In this document: positions 13,390 to 27,500 of the stretch, piece after piece
Layout of the letters: each line of letters begins with the position of its first letter
Position numbering within the stretch: the stretch's first letter is position 1
Assembly (NCBI GenBank): GCA_018806985.1
Contig: JADANN010000186.1
Span: 52,501 to 116,500 of the forward strand
Direction of reading: 5' to 3'
DNA: 64,000 nucleotides
Origin: Angiostrongylus vasorum
Lineage: Eukaryota > Nematoda > Chromadorea > Rhabditida > Metastrongylidae
Notes under the pieces: model-generated
The model's input: only the letters and a program-made list of their open reading frames with translations
Database searches by the model: none
What the model was told of the DNA's origin: nothing
Position numbers and translations under genes: made by a program

Positions 13390-13745
13390 TCAGGGGACGG
13401 AGCAGGTGCGCAGAAGCAGTGACCCCGTCCGTTGCGCGGTCCGCTCAATCTGCCTACGCTTCCGTTCGAACACACGCCCATCCTGCCAAACCTCTCATCT
13501 CTTCGGAGTCATGAAATCGGTACCCTATTGCATTGGAGCAAGCCTACTGTCCGTATTAAACGTCGAAGTGCCCCAGGGTGGCTATCTTGGGAATCCAGAG
13601 AGAATCGACTCGACCAGAGTTTAACGATATTCGTTACAAGGTGAAAAAAATCCTTAAGCAGCAGCCGAACCCATCCAAAAAAATTTCAAAGACCTTGCTG
13701 AATGGTGGATGCGAGAAAGCGGATCGAATTTAAGAAGTACTATGG
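13390..13745 (+). mobile_element. SINE-B copy 3
   Basis: Plus-strand copy. The head is diverged, but CCGTTCGAACACACGCC keeps a B-box-like GTTCGA. The core ATGAAATCGGTACC and the GAATCGACTCGACCAG and AAGCAGCAGCCGAACCC body are present. Confidence 0.7.
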
Positions 13746-14085
13746 TCAGCAAAGTAATGTAAATGTGATACATGGTAGTGTAATAATGAAAATAATATTT
13801 AGATAGTTATTAGACAATCATTGAGAAGAGACAACGAACGAGATTTACTAGGAGAAAAAAGATTATGGAAAAGAGGCGTCATAAAATGTATGCACCATAG
13901 TTTCCTATTGACTAATTAAAAGCTGTTTTTCAATAATTAAGAGGTCCAATTGCTTTTCAAGTTAGTCGGTAACCGCATAGCCTTACAAGGTGAATATCGA
14001 TTTCAAAGCAACGAAAATAAAGCGTTAAATAGTGATCTAAACTGCAATAAAATTGCCTCGACAGAATGCATATGTAACAGTCAAA

Positions 14086-14477
14086 ACCTCCCAACGGATT
14101 ACCTCCTCATTGTGGCTGGGAGGTGTTGCTGGGTGTTGGGCTGCGATGTACAGCGGAATTCGTTCTACCTGCAGGGTTTTCCAAGCTGAAAAGGAGTTCG
14201 GCGTTTCCATCAGGAAGCCCAGCAACGAGTAAACCAGTGCGAAAATCCACCACCGTCCTGGTATAAAAACTAGTCGCATGGTGGCAAATCTCCGTCTGAT
14301 CCACAAATGCTGGCGACTGCCTGTGGTTGTGAAGACCTAGGGCAGACTTTGGCCAGACTGATCTCGGGACGGCAGGAAACCACAACGGCTAAACCAACAA
14401 AACTCCGAAAAAACGGAATTGTGCTAGGGTCCGTACAGCCAGTGACGACGGGCCATTCAAGTATCCAACTATCCAAG
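14086..14477 (+). mobile_element. SINE-A copy 1
   Basis: Starts near CCCAACGG and ends in the CAAGTAT/CCAAGTA tail. Flanked by a direct repeat TAACAGTCAAA (14075-14085) and TAATAGTCAAA (14478-14488). The head contains a GGGATTC-type T-arm-like stem seen in other copies. Short open frames across it are not genes. Confidence 0.8.
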
Positions 14478-14488
14478 TAATAGTCAAA

Positions 14489-16698
14489 TGTCTGTAATGT
14501 TAGATATTGTCAACGGTGAACATTGAAGATTTCTAAAGCGAAGATTTTTCATCTCTTGTTTGTTGACAATTAGAATACAAAAAATGAATACTTTTGTAAT
14601 TATTTACGCTTCGCACTCCTTCTCAGTTCGCTGAACCTGAAATAATCATTTTGTCTGTAACCAAGTGATTACCTGCTTGAGCGCAGACGATGAATAGAAA
14701 ACAAAACCTGTCAGCAGGACTCAATTTTCCTGCAATATTTTCTTACCTGTCACATCGCTTGGAATATATACGAATGGATTGTTTTTGCCCACTAATCAAT
14801 AGTTATGTTGCTCATTGTGGTAAATCGCGCGCATATACGTGCACACACAGAACACTAAACAAAATGGAGAAAAGAAAAAAAATATGAGAAGGCCAAATGT
14901 AAACAAGCCTTCACTTCGTGGATTTTTTTGAGTGATCAGCAGTTGTATTCCTGTTTATACGAATTTGCAAGTAACTAGATCGGAAACTAACGTGAGCCTC
15001 CTAAAGACTAGCCTTGTCATCATCGAACCCTTAAAATATCTTTTAAGAGTTACTTTAACTAAGTTGATTGCAAGGATAACCTTGCGAACTAGAGAAAATT
15101 CGAAAAATTAGTTGCGGAGGGGTGACTAACGACTGTTTGAGTGATGTTATGACGCCGTCAATAAAGGCGAGTGATTGTGGCACTTTCCTTACAAATTTTT
15201 AACAACTGCGTTTCATTTTGCTTTCCTTTTTCAAGATAGAAAAATATCACACTTTTTCCACAAAACTTCTTCAAAGCTCTTCATTCTTCCACGGCACCAT
15301 TTCAAGTTGACTACAGATTGGGGCTCTCGAACCCGCACCTACCAAGACCATCAGTGAGAACTTCGTCACCCTGGCTGCCGTCCTTGTGTGGCAGGATCGA
15401 GATGAAATTGAAGCTCCGCTGCATCACAATCTTTTGTACGAAATTTTCTTAAGCCATCCATGTTATTCTGATTACTGCAATACACATTATTTATAGTAGT
15501 ACCATGTACAACTAATAAACTGCATCCGCGGTTTCGTGTTTCAAACACTCCTGAGAAAACAACTGAGACTTCCATCATAAGAGTTCAACTCCATGAAATG
15601 AACTAAATTTAGGTCTGCAAGGATGAAAATTCCACTTTTTCGACGAAATATATCTCCGGCAGTTCAACTTGATGTTAATCCATCTCTAATATTTATCATT
15701 AAGGCATGTTCGTCTTTAACAGACGTTCTTTTATACAAGTGATTTCAAAAGAAGAGGTTTCAAAAAAGTGCACGGCTCTAAGCAAAGGGTTCTGCATTTT
15801 TTAGGACTTACGCTCAGAAGAGAACACCTGCTGGTGTTTTCTAGCTGTCAGAACAATAGAACCATTAGTGAATAGCTCATGTTAGTGGTTTTTGTGTACC
15901 CTAACCTATTAAGTAATATTCCGCTTGTTGACTAAGTTTTTCTTTAAACTGAAGAGTAGAGATAGTGATGAAATTGTGAAGCACTCCAAGTCAAAAGAAG
16001 CCGACCTTTTTGTTTCACAGAGCGACGGCGATTTTTCGCATTAATTTAGTTTTATTTTACCTTTCCATGAAAATGTCTAGCTTAATCATACCTTAGCTGA
16101 TCTTAATTAGGGGGAATCGATCCTCTGTCACATATAACATTTTAGCATTCAGCAACCCAACATCAACGCAAAGCGAAATAATACTGAGGGAGCTAATAGA
16201 AACGGGAGAGAGAATAGTGTCTTGAAAATCTCTCAGCCCGCTTATAGGTAAGAAACGAAAGTAAAGCAAAAAGAAGGGATTTCTCGCTAAAATCGTTCCA
16301 TCAAGGTTTTTCTTCGATCGTTTACACCAGAAATTAAATCGTTGTTCAACCATTCAATGTTTTTCTATTTCGTCGCCTGTGATACCTCGCAAATTCTTTG
16401 GCTTGAGCAGGTTATCGGCACTGCAATAAATTTCTACCAGGATAAGAGCAACTGCTGACGTTGGTTCACTTTTATCTAGTTTTCATTATAAAACTGTAGA
16501 CCCATCTCATTTTGTTGGTTGGGCGATAACCCTCTGCTATAGGTTTCCCTGAGTGTAACCCATGAGCACTATCTGAAGCTGGGGAACAATCTAAATAAGT
16601 CAAAATACTAACTTTCTATAAACTTTGGCGTAAATAACCGATATGCTTACTTATATGTCCTGTAAACTGATCTTGTAGAGCTGATGCGAGGTTGGTAT
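14489..16698. other. No gene recognised
   Basis: Short frames only. A lone GTTCGAGAGCC-like B box (minus, near 15326) has no matching A box. Confidence 0.55.
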
Positions 16699-16901
<203 letters not shown>

Positions 16902-16960
16902 TAAATAAACGTTATAATTTCCACTGAATAATTAAGCTACTGCTGTATAAAATACGTCCA

Positions 16961-16996
16961 AGCTCTGAGGAAGGCGAAATCCCCGAAACGCCAGCC
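16961..16996 (+). ncRNA. Hammerhead-like motif beside the (TAG)n array
   Basis: CTGAGGA core, a short GG/CC stem II, then GAAACGCC. Stem I can form from GCT and AGC. The GTC triplet is changed to GCC, so cleavage is unlikely. An (AAC)n stretch follows at about 17007, and the long (TAG)n array precedes it. Confidence 0.45.
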
Positions 16997-17000
16997 TTCG

Positions 17001-17529
17001 ACCAACAACAACAACAACGACTTATACTAACCTGGCATGAGCTCAACAAGATTAGTTCACAAGAACACATAAATAAATCTGAGAGAAAGATGATGTTAGA
17101 ATTACTACTTCTACTTTGCTGTTGAATTTTTTGACAATTTAATGGATATCATTTATGGAAAACGCCTTTGTCTGATTAGGTAGATCTAAATGTACTCGTA
17201 TTTCAAGTGGTTCATGCATGAAGGCAAAAGTGTTCCACCACCTCTCCACTTCTGTTTTCACAACAGGCATAAGGATGATTGGAACTCAATTATTTGACAT
17301 ATTAAAGAAAATTTGACGTAAGTAACAGCAGTGTTCAAACTGCGCATCCAAACTGTAAACTCAAAAAAAACTCAGTAAGTGTGTGCCTGAAATTCTTCCT
17401 TGCTAGACTAAAGAAAAAACCTTTGTACATAATTGTATAGACATGGTACCATGAAGCAGCCGCTGAAGCAAAATTTGCATAAAATAGAAACCGCGTTGTG
17501 GTGTAAGCAATAAATATAATTGAGGGATT

Positions 17530-17576
<47 letters not shown>

Positions 17577-18596
17577 TCTATAACAAGCCCTTATTACACG
17601 TCATACACATAGCGCTGTAAAACTTATGAGCACGAAACGATGCCAAATTATACCCCAGCTAACACATCGCATTTCTTGCCAACCGATTGCCACTTTCCAA
17701 ACACTGCTTACTCAGTAAAATACTGTGAACATGTTCAACAAAGAAACTCTACCAAAAATATCGTCTCCGTACCCCTTAAAAGTCGCTCACCCAAGAAGTC
17801 TGAAGTCTTAGTGTGATAGAGCAAATAAACTTTTTGCTCCATTAGAAAAGATGATTAGATTGCAATGGTTCTGTATTTCGAATCACTCCAACAGTTGTTT
17901 ACATGGCTAGAGAGTGTTGCTAAAGTCCACCTGCTATGAAAAAACTTAAATTCAGCTTACAGCAAAGCTCTAAGAGAATATTATTCCAGATAAGAGCATA
18001 CCGATTCCAGGAACCGTTGTCTTGCCGATATCACCATTAACTGCATGGTGGCAGGTCTGAGACCAATCGAGAGGGGCTGGCGAGTGGTTGTTATGAGGAC
18101 CTGGAAAAAGCCTAAATAAGGCGGTCACGAGACCCTAGAGAAAGAGTGTATTGTCTGACTTAGCAATTGAAAAAAAATTACGACGAGGCTTTCACAATCT
18201 TTTTGTGATGGCTGGCCTTTCAACTAAAAAAGTTGAACTATTTCAATGAATGAAGTCTCCTATAAGGCTCAGAGATGAAGGCGATTGGAGCTCAGCGTTG
18301 AACATCGGAACTACTCATCACCAAACATAATAGAGAACCAAATATCGGTTTTCTTGTGCATTCCCTTTCTGTATTTTAAGAGCAAGATTGCCTTCCATCC
18401 ATTAATTTCTTTACTACAAAGCCTTTGTTTTCCGAAAAGAGAAGCTCTCTGGAATGCAATTCTTATCATTATGATAATGAAATATGGCCAGCTTTTTTGC
18501 TGACATAACGAAAGTGAACTCTAAATGATTGCATAAAGACATCGTAAAGATAGCAGGTGGAAACAATGCCTGCGATAAGATGAAACATAATCAGCC
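17001..18596. other. Upstream flank of the lipase gene
   Basis: Holds (AAC)n, the (TA)n array and AT-rich sequence. A first exon or promoter of the lipase may lie here, but none could be placed. Confidence 0.5.
17532..17574. repeat. (TA)n microsatellite
   Basis: About 21 perfect TA units. Confidence 0.98.
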
Positions 18597-21500
18597 ATGT
18601 TGCCATATGGTAGGTTACCGCTCTTTTTTCTCTGCATACCATATTTTATAAGGTTTTACAAATTCTTGGTTGTGAGACATAGTGCAGAGGAATTAAGACG
18701 ACACTTTATTGAAACCATTCAATGCAATTCAGCATTCATCGCCAGTTTTCTCATCTATTCCGGTGCAACCTTAAGGAATCCGTATTATGCCAAGTGAGTT
18801 CATACCAATAACCTTTTAAATCCAAGAAACAAAAAGCCTTAGAAATCTTCTACACATAAGTAGTAAAAAACGGTGAACAGTTGAAAAAATCTCATTTAAT
18901 ATCTTATTGTCATTTGATATCATAGTATCAACGCAGCTCTTGAGAAGACGAAGGCACCGAAACGTTAGCCGAATAAAAGTTTTTATACCAACCACAAGTC
19001 GGCTCAGCCATATAAAAAATCGTGTCATTAATAAATGTGATAAACTATTTTTTCTTTCCATTTCATCATTTTCTTCATGTTTTCTGGATTGTAGAAACAT
19101 AGCCAATAAAACTTTCTTTAGAATATAATAAGTCGTGCCAGAGCCGCTTTTAAGCTAGACGATGTTACCGGGTATTGAACCACGGCGTACAGCAGCAGCA
19201 TGTTTTCTTAATAGGGACACTAAAGTTGATAACAAACTCAATATTTCCAATAGGGAAGCCCATCCATGAGAGCAGTAGCAGAGCGCAGAAAGCAACTTGG
19301 AGTTACTTTATGTCGTGAATTGGGTTAACAAACAGATAAGAAAGTTAAGCGTAATCGTCTTAGTAATATCAATAAATCAACGACGTAACTATTATTGAAC
19401 ATATTCTGCTATAAACATTCGTTAAAATTCAATGCAGTGAAAACCTATTACACGTTAGTAAATGATATCGTCCAGCTTTCCCAAATAAACAGAGCGGTAA
19501 ACAAAGTAGAAATGGCTATGCATTTTTTAAAAGCATCGAAAACATAAATGCTTTTCAGAATCTACGATATTTTACCTACAAGATAAATACTTTCAGTTGC
19601 AAGCTCTCTGATTTCGGTGTACCTGGATACAGTTGCGACGCTGAGCTGATGAAACCAAGCAAAACTATTCCCAGTAATGTGAATGCTGTTCGTCCAGCTG
19701 ACATCAAGGTCGTAATGGCACTAGGCGATTCTATTACGGTAACTTACTAGTTCAAACATTTTACAAGAAGATTTTGGTGCGAAATGCTTTAAAGAAATAG
19801 AATTGTCCTATCTACTACATTTTTTTTCTGACCAGAAAGATTGGAAAAATGATACCACAGGACGGAATGCTGATACTTCGTCCTATTGACTTCATGCTAG
19901 CATTCTAAAGATAATGAAATTTCTTAAAAGCCTATTTCAACGAGAATTGCTCAACATTCAATGAGTAGGGTGAAAAACACAGACATAGAAAATGAGGAAC
20001 TAGTCTGAAACCAAAAAATAGAAGCAATCAACTATTTCTTCATTATAGAATTCCCGTGTGAATCACTCAAAAGTGTTACTCACATGAAACAGTGAGGAAT
20101 ATTTCCGTGCAGAAAATAACTATTTCTCCATCTTCACCTTCCTTTATTTGAATCGGCTTTTTGCGAAAATATTTCTACCCATCCACCTGCAAATAAAGTA
20201 GTAGTTTTCTGATATAGAACAACCTCTAATAGCAGACTATAGCGGAGTGAATGTGGGGCATTAACCCATCTCTGGAAGAGGTCCAATGCATTCGCATAGT
20301 TGCGGGGCCCCTAACGGTGTAGCAAGTCAGTGTTTTTTATCCTTTCAGACAAGTGTGAGGCCAATTTCTTGACCTCGGATATATGAGGCACTTCCTTGCA
20401 CATGGGATCGAAGCAGTGACACTATGCATTTCCCACAGCACCTCTAAGTACTCCTCTACGCATTATGAAGATCACAGTGGCATTAAATAACATGGATTAT
20501 ATGTGACCTAATATGTCGAAACATTCACTTTTCTGGACCTATCAACACAGCATTAAGGTTTTAAACTGGTCTACCAGCACCCCCTAACATCAAAGTAGAG
20601 ACCATATACGTGATGACAACACCCTTCCTTAAATGATCATTACCATCATCTTTGATCATCTACTGGAATCCTTACAAATGTGAAAGATTGGATCATGAAC
20701 AGCTTGATGATGAAAGCAATCCATGAAGAACCGTAAGACCATTTCTACAAAGCCAACTGAATATAGTGAAGTCACAAAAAGGGAAGAAGGCCCTAGATAA
20801 CTCAGCATAATCTCATAGATATCTGGGCCTAAAATATGGTGCTGGCAAACGAGGCTATTGACAGAAAAGAGCACTTTCACAAGAATGAAAAGAAACGGAA
20901 AGATCGAGGATTATACAGGGAAGGTATATGTTAAAAGGGAGATTAATAGTGCCTTTCCGTAAATTAATTTAGTGATGTCAATAAATTACGTGTAGCGCAG
21001 TGTACAGATAAGAGTGGGGTTGCAGGGATAGCGCAGTGGTTAGTGACACCGTCGATCAGAAAGCAAGGATTCTAGTTTGATCCCCACCCCAACGCTCCCC
21101 TCCATTCCACCTGGGAGCGACCTAGCTCGACCATCCCCAACATGGTAAGGAGAATCTACTCGACAAGGCACCATACTACATTCATAAAGAATAAGGGATA
21201 AAGCTCTCGGCGTTGATCAATTCTTGAGGGACGCGCGATGTGTTCGACTTCATTTAACAACGTAGGAGATGAGTGAATGCACATCTGGCCTTTACAATGA
21301 CTCATAGTGCCCCACCAATGTATCGAGCCAGTGCTGCTATCCTCCCAGACAAGTCTGGTGCCATTTTGCCGACCCCGGAGGAATGGAAGACTTGATGAGC
21401 CTGGAGCACAGGGACCGATCCCATGTGTGTGTTGTTACAGGGGTGCAGCCGACCACTGTGCCACACTCGACCCACGACATTCACAATGAAGAGAAATTCC

Positions 21501-24500
21501 TGCAGCAGTAGCAGCAGCAGCAGCAGTACAAACACGCAGAATGTTTGAAGACCATTGCGAAGGATAAATGCGAGGAAAACGAATCAAAAACAAGAAGTAC
21601 TGAGATCTGAAACGTAGATGTGATAAGTGGTCATGTAGAAAAAAAGTATTTAGGGAAGCCCTGCACTACGCACACAGTCGTTGGTTTGATCCAACGCTCC
21701 GGGCTCACCAAACCTCCCGTATCGTCGGGGTCACCAAATCGGCACCAGACTTGTTTGTGGATATAAAAAACGATTATTTAATAAGTTGCGGCTTTTGCTA
21801 GCATTTTATGAGTCGAATATGCATTTAACTACCTTAACGATGCCTGTTTGAATCAAATGCAAGCACTTATCCTCCCAGGGATTGATTAAAGCCGAAAGCT
21901 TTATCTTCTTATCCATTGAATTGATTACGCATTAAAAATATGGTTCGGACAGAGAATACGCAACGAATACGCAACTGTAAAGATTGCTTTTATTTCCGAG
22001 AAATGTATGAAGTATTTTGAAAATGTAGTTCCATCTTTTGATCTCTGGAAACACATCCGACTCTTTGCAGGCAGGAAATGGTGCCGGAGCTGAAGATCCG
22101 CTGGCAGTTCTCTTACAGTACAGAGGGCTTGCTTTTCATGCCGGCGGTGACAAGTCTCTAGATGAGCATGTGACGATTCCTAGTGAGTTGTTCATAGCTA
22201 CTTGCTTCTTTTTGAACTATATCTGTTGATTAAGCACATAGTACAGTCCTCTAAGCTTTCACTGCACATATTGCCAGTTCATTTATATCAACACACCTAA
22301 ATCAAGCAATCACCTGTATCATCTGTAGTCCAGCTGATCGTCGAGTGACTCGAGCGGGTGCCAGTAATTCTTCCACTTTTCCCTGTCGCGTGCAAGAGTA
22401 GTCCAGTGGGTTATGGTCGCTCTAGGGACTCATCGAGCATCATATCTTTCTTCAAGGCTCTTTGTGAAGAACTTTCACCATCGGGTCGGTGGTCTTCCTG
22501 CAGTACGTTTGACATCCCGAGGAATCCAGTCATTAACGGCTCTTGTCCATCGGTTGTCATTCATACGCATTACGTGTCCGGCCCACCTTATCTTCGATTG
22601 TTTGGCGTACAGAACGGCATCTTTAATTTTTGATCGTCGGTGCAGATCGGAGCTTCGGATCCCTTCCCTTAGTTGTGTGGAACGGGATACTCCCAGCATC
22701 GCCCTTCCGACTGCGCGTTTCATAACGCTAAGTGACCTTTCATCCTGCTTACGCAGCGACCAACTTTCTGACGCATATGTTAGGGCAGGGAGTGCCATTG
22801 TCGAAAAAGGTGGGCACGGAATCGGATGTTCTTTGTTCTCTTCACTACATCCTCGATGCTCTTGAAGGCACCCCCAAGGCGATCGTTTCCTTCTGATCAG
22901 CTCTGGAGCTAAGTCGTTCATCATATTGATTTCTCGACCAAGATAGGTATAACTGGAGCATTCGGAGATATTCGTACCGTTGAGCGTGAATGGGCATACG
23001 AAATTAATCCGTTTCTCATGAACATCGTTTTTGTGAGATTTAGTCGAAGACCAGTTTTTCCACAGGCATTATCCGCTTGGCTAATGTTTGGTGTTGTAAG
23101 GACGATGTCATCAGCAAAACGAAGATGGTGTAACTGCCGACCATCGATTTTCACTACCATATTATCCCATTCCAATGTTCGCATGACGTTCTAGAGGGTA
23201 ACGGTAAATAATTTTGGCGAGATGGCATCGCCTTGCCTAACTCCTCTTTTGACGTCAATAATAATATCGTCGTAGAATGATGATACCTTGGTTGTGAAAT
23301 TTTTTGTACAGCTCACGAAGAATCTTTATGTACTGAGTAGGGATTCCTTGACTATCCACGGTTTCCAAGACTGCTTCTGTCTCGACTGAATCGAAGGCCT
23401 TTTGTAAATCGATGAAGGTGTGACAGACCGGTCTTTTGTACTCTCGCGATATTTCAATGAGCCTTGTTACCGTGTGGACGTGGTCCATTGTGATAAATCC
23501 TTTTCGAAACCTTGCTAGCTCACATGACTGTCCTTCGTCGAGTGTTCTGTCCACCCTGTTTAGGATGACACGAGTGAAGAGTTTGTAGACGACAGACCGC
23601 AAGCAGATTGTGCGATTGTTGCCTATATCATGTAGCTCACCCTTCTTGAACAATAACACGGTCTTGCTGGTCTTCCAGTGGGTAGGAACCTTGCATTCGG
23701 ACAGGTAACGTGTGAAGAGCCGAGCCAGTGTGTCTATGAGGACTGCTGGAAGGTACTTCAGGTGTTCTGATCTTATCCTGTCCGGACCTGATGCTGTTTG
23801 ATTTTTCACCGACGAAACGGCACGTCGGATTTCGGAAGTGGGAACCGGTGGTACAACATATCCATCCTCCCTTATTTCATATGACGGGAGGTGGACGTGG
23901 CTATCGAAGAGATCTGAGTAGTATTCGTGAATGATTTTCTCCATTGCTTTTCTGGACGCTACAACTGTTCCGTCTCGGTGTCGGAGTGCAGTCATTTTGG
24001 TACTGTAGTTGGCGATGTTTCGGTGGGCTTTGCGAATGCTTTTCCCAGCCTCTACAGCTTCGACCATCACTGCTGCTCTTCTATCTTTAAGATCTTTTTA
24101 TCGCCTGTCTGCATTGTTTTGCAAGTTTGCACGTTAGCTCGCGGTTGCTTGCAGCTCGTGCGATTCCACGCTGGCGTATTAGCTCGAGTGTTTCTGGAGA
24201 CAAACGTCTCTTGGTGACTTTCGAACTCTCAGCTTTCACAGCGCTAACGTGAAAATGTTGAATGAGCCGATCGTATTCTTCGTCGATGTTATCGACAACG
24301 GCATATTCCCAACAGACGATAAATGAATTGAATAAGTCCCAGTTTATGGTGGTTCTGGGACTTCATTTTTTGAATTCAACGGCTTTTTCTCCTTTGTGCG
24401 AAAAAGTACGCTCTTGCACGAAGGAGACGGTAGTCTGATCCCGTGTAGAATTTTGGGACAACAGCGACATCGGTTAGGCAAAACCTGTTTACTATGACGT

Positions 24501-27500
24501 AGTCTATTTTGTTATGGTACTCTCCATTGATAGACTCCCACATCCAGCGCTTATGGTGGGGCTTCTGGAAATGTGAGTTACCAGGGATTGTCTTGGTCGC
24601 CGTGATAAACTCAGACAGCCGCTCACCCTGTTCGTTCCATTCTAATCCGTGGGTCCCTATGTGACGTTCTTCAGATGTTCTTCTTGGTGCAATCTTGGCG
24701 TTGAAATCTCCAATGATGACCTCGAAGAATGTATGGTCTCCTCTGTAGAACTTCTCCAAGTCCATATAGAACGCTTCGACTTCTTCTCCGTCATAGTTTG
24801 ATGTCGGCGCGTGAACGACGAAGATTGTCAAAGCTGGCATTGATCCACGCCTTTTTAAACGTGAAACGTCCGATCCGGGTTGTAAGTTGTTCGAATGAAT
24901 CGATGTTCATGGACAAACTCGTGTTGACGAGAACGCCGACACCCCCGACTCCTCTATTGTCGCATGTACCAAAAAACAGTTCTTCGCCGGTATTATAGAC
25001 GGCGTTGAAAGGCATGGCGTCTTCTCGTCTCGGCCAGGTCGATGACGTCGTACTTCATCCTTCTTGCTTCCATGAACAAGTCTTCTATCGAGGACTCGGA
25101 TGCTAGTGTACGTGTACTGTAGGTACAGATCGTCACCATAGTTCTTCGAAATCCAGGCAACTTCCATTGGCCCTGAGATTTTAGCAGCCTCTCCGTACTC
25201 GTCCTACCCAACGCTGCGAAATTGGGGGGCTCTTTCGGAGTCAGGGGAATGAGGCCCGTTTTTTTTTACTGTGTTTAGCATTTTTGATACCCACGTATAG
25301 ATTGCTGGGCTGTGAACGTGGGGGCTGGGTATACTCACGGGTAGCTTGCCAGGCTGTCCGAGAGTGGACATGGAGGTTATTTGTTGGAGACTACTTCTAA
25401 CCGCCTTTCATACACTTCCCTGTCACTTGATCGCAGGCTTTCGGCCGAATTGACTCGTAGAATACAAACCGCATAAGCGAGAACGCACCCACACACGCAT
25501 TCATGATTACGCCTCGTAAATAAAGGACGTATGTACCAAATCGACGCAGCAGAAACAGGGAGTCCATCCCCTGGATCCATCTGCGTCTCAGGGAAGCAAA
25601 GGTCGCTTTTGGTCCGCGATTAAACCCCTGTTCGCCACCTGAGGACGCGCCAAGTAGCCTCGCGACTAACCGGCTCGAGATCCCTCATATGAGGGAGATG
25701 CGTCGCAAAAATCTTGAATATCTTCAATCTATCTTCTATCGATATCAAAAATCTTCAAGAATCAAACAACATCTCCATAATATTAAAGAAATTTAAAGCA
25801 TGAGGAATAAATCTGAGAGAAATCTCTACCTCGTGCATCTGGTACTATCAAAATGCATTCTTATAATGAACTAACTTTACAGTAGTGAAGAATGAATAAA
25901 AAACAGTGAAAGCAATCTTCGCAATTTTTGGTCGCCCAGCAGTTCACATAAGCGCCAGGTACCCATAATATCCCACTAGATCGAGAAACAGGGAAAAGCA
26001 TAATCATTTCAGTTGAAGAATTTTATGAAAATTTGTAGCTTCGTATGGATGCTCTTTGCATTCTGCGCTTGACACGTTTCAGAACCTGCTAGTTGAGGAC
26101 GCGTGCTCATTTTTTATAAAATTCATAGAAATTTGACGTTATTTTTTGCTGTGTTCCAGTAAGCAACATCTTCAATATCTTTTATTCCTCATCGTTGATC
26201 TTAAACGCGAAATTCCTTGCTCGGGTGAGTGTTCCCGGTTACTTCTAGCACCATTCCGTATTGCTCCCAACTTTTCTCTTCTGTTTGCACAGCTTATACA
26301 TTCTTGCAGCTTATCTGAATGCAAGAAGTACGGGCGAGCTAGAGAATCGGAGTCCAGCATCTGATCACCTCCACTTATTCGTCGTTTCGTCCTTCATGCC
26401 CATAAGAACTTGCAGCAACTTTTATGATACTATTCTGGGCAGCTACAACGCTTTAATTTCTTACCCATTACTAGTTTTTTGATCCATTTTCTACTAAATC
26501 ATTGAATAATATTTGTTCCGATAATAGTGAGGGGGTGACGAACAATTTGGTTTTTTGTAAAAGTCGTTTTCTTTGGATTAAGGACAGGCAGACCTTTCCA
26601 CACGTCATGTTTGAACTCGTCGGGGTTTGTCTCATTTGTCTACTGCTTGGCGTTTTAAAAATTATTGGGAAAAGGATCAAAGCTCTTGGCGTTGATTAAC
26701 CCCCTGATGGCTGCGCCACGGCATTCAACTCCATCTTAGAGGTGACTGGATGCATATCTGGCCTATACAATGATTCACGGTAGCACCATCGACATAGTCA
26801 ACGTTGCTATCCTCTCAGACAAGTCAGATATCAGTGTGCCGGTCTTGGAGGAGTGGTTGAACCTATGTGTATTGCAGGGTGCCCCTAACTATAACGTCAT
26901 AGCCATCCTTTTGAGAACGACATAGTCAACGAAGTTAAGTTCACGTAGTTCGCTGCTATCGACTCCCAATTCGATTATAGATCATTGCAGTCTTTTCGAA
27001 AAAAAAGTGTGTGGATATATGATTTCTGGTCACCCTGACAGTCGTGAAATGACAAAGATCTAGTCGTAAAGTTGACTTCAATATAAAAACTCCTTGTGCA
27101 CAAGGTGTATCAGCGTAAGGTTCTCTTGCGCAGCCTTAATTATTTCTGTTTGTGAGCGGATACTCTTAGTCTTCGTGGAACTTTCCCGGAATGTTGCTAA
27201 CAAGTGCTAATAAGGCTCTTCTTTGTGGAATTGTTTGGCTTATTTTGTACACGATGATTTAGACAAAAAATTAGTTGCTGACGTCTTGTAGATCGTTACC
27301 AGACTTGCTTCTTCTGGGTCTATCAAAGCTGTCAGAAAGCTCTTGCGATTGTCGAAATCCTGGCCAGCAATGCTTTTCTGAACCTTCCAGCTTTGGGCAG
27401 TGCTCCTTCTTTCTCTTCGTAAAACGTCTGGTAACATTTGTTCAGTGCTTTGCCAAGCTCAAATCTGACTTAATAGCTGTCTGTGGTTCACAGAGCTCCA

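Noticed and set aside
14037..14476. Overlapping minus frames of up to 92 codons
   Set aside because: They read through SINE-A, and the same peptide fragments recur wherever a copy is found.
15300..15360. Isolated GTTCGAGAGCC-like B box on minus
   Set aside because: No A box or tRNA fold nearby and no second copy.
22358..22865. Plus-strand frames of 91 and 150 codons
   Set aside because: Antisense shadows of the RTE C-terminal coding region.
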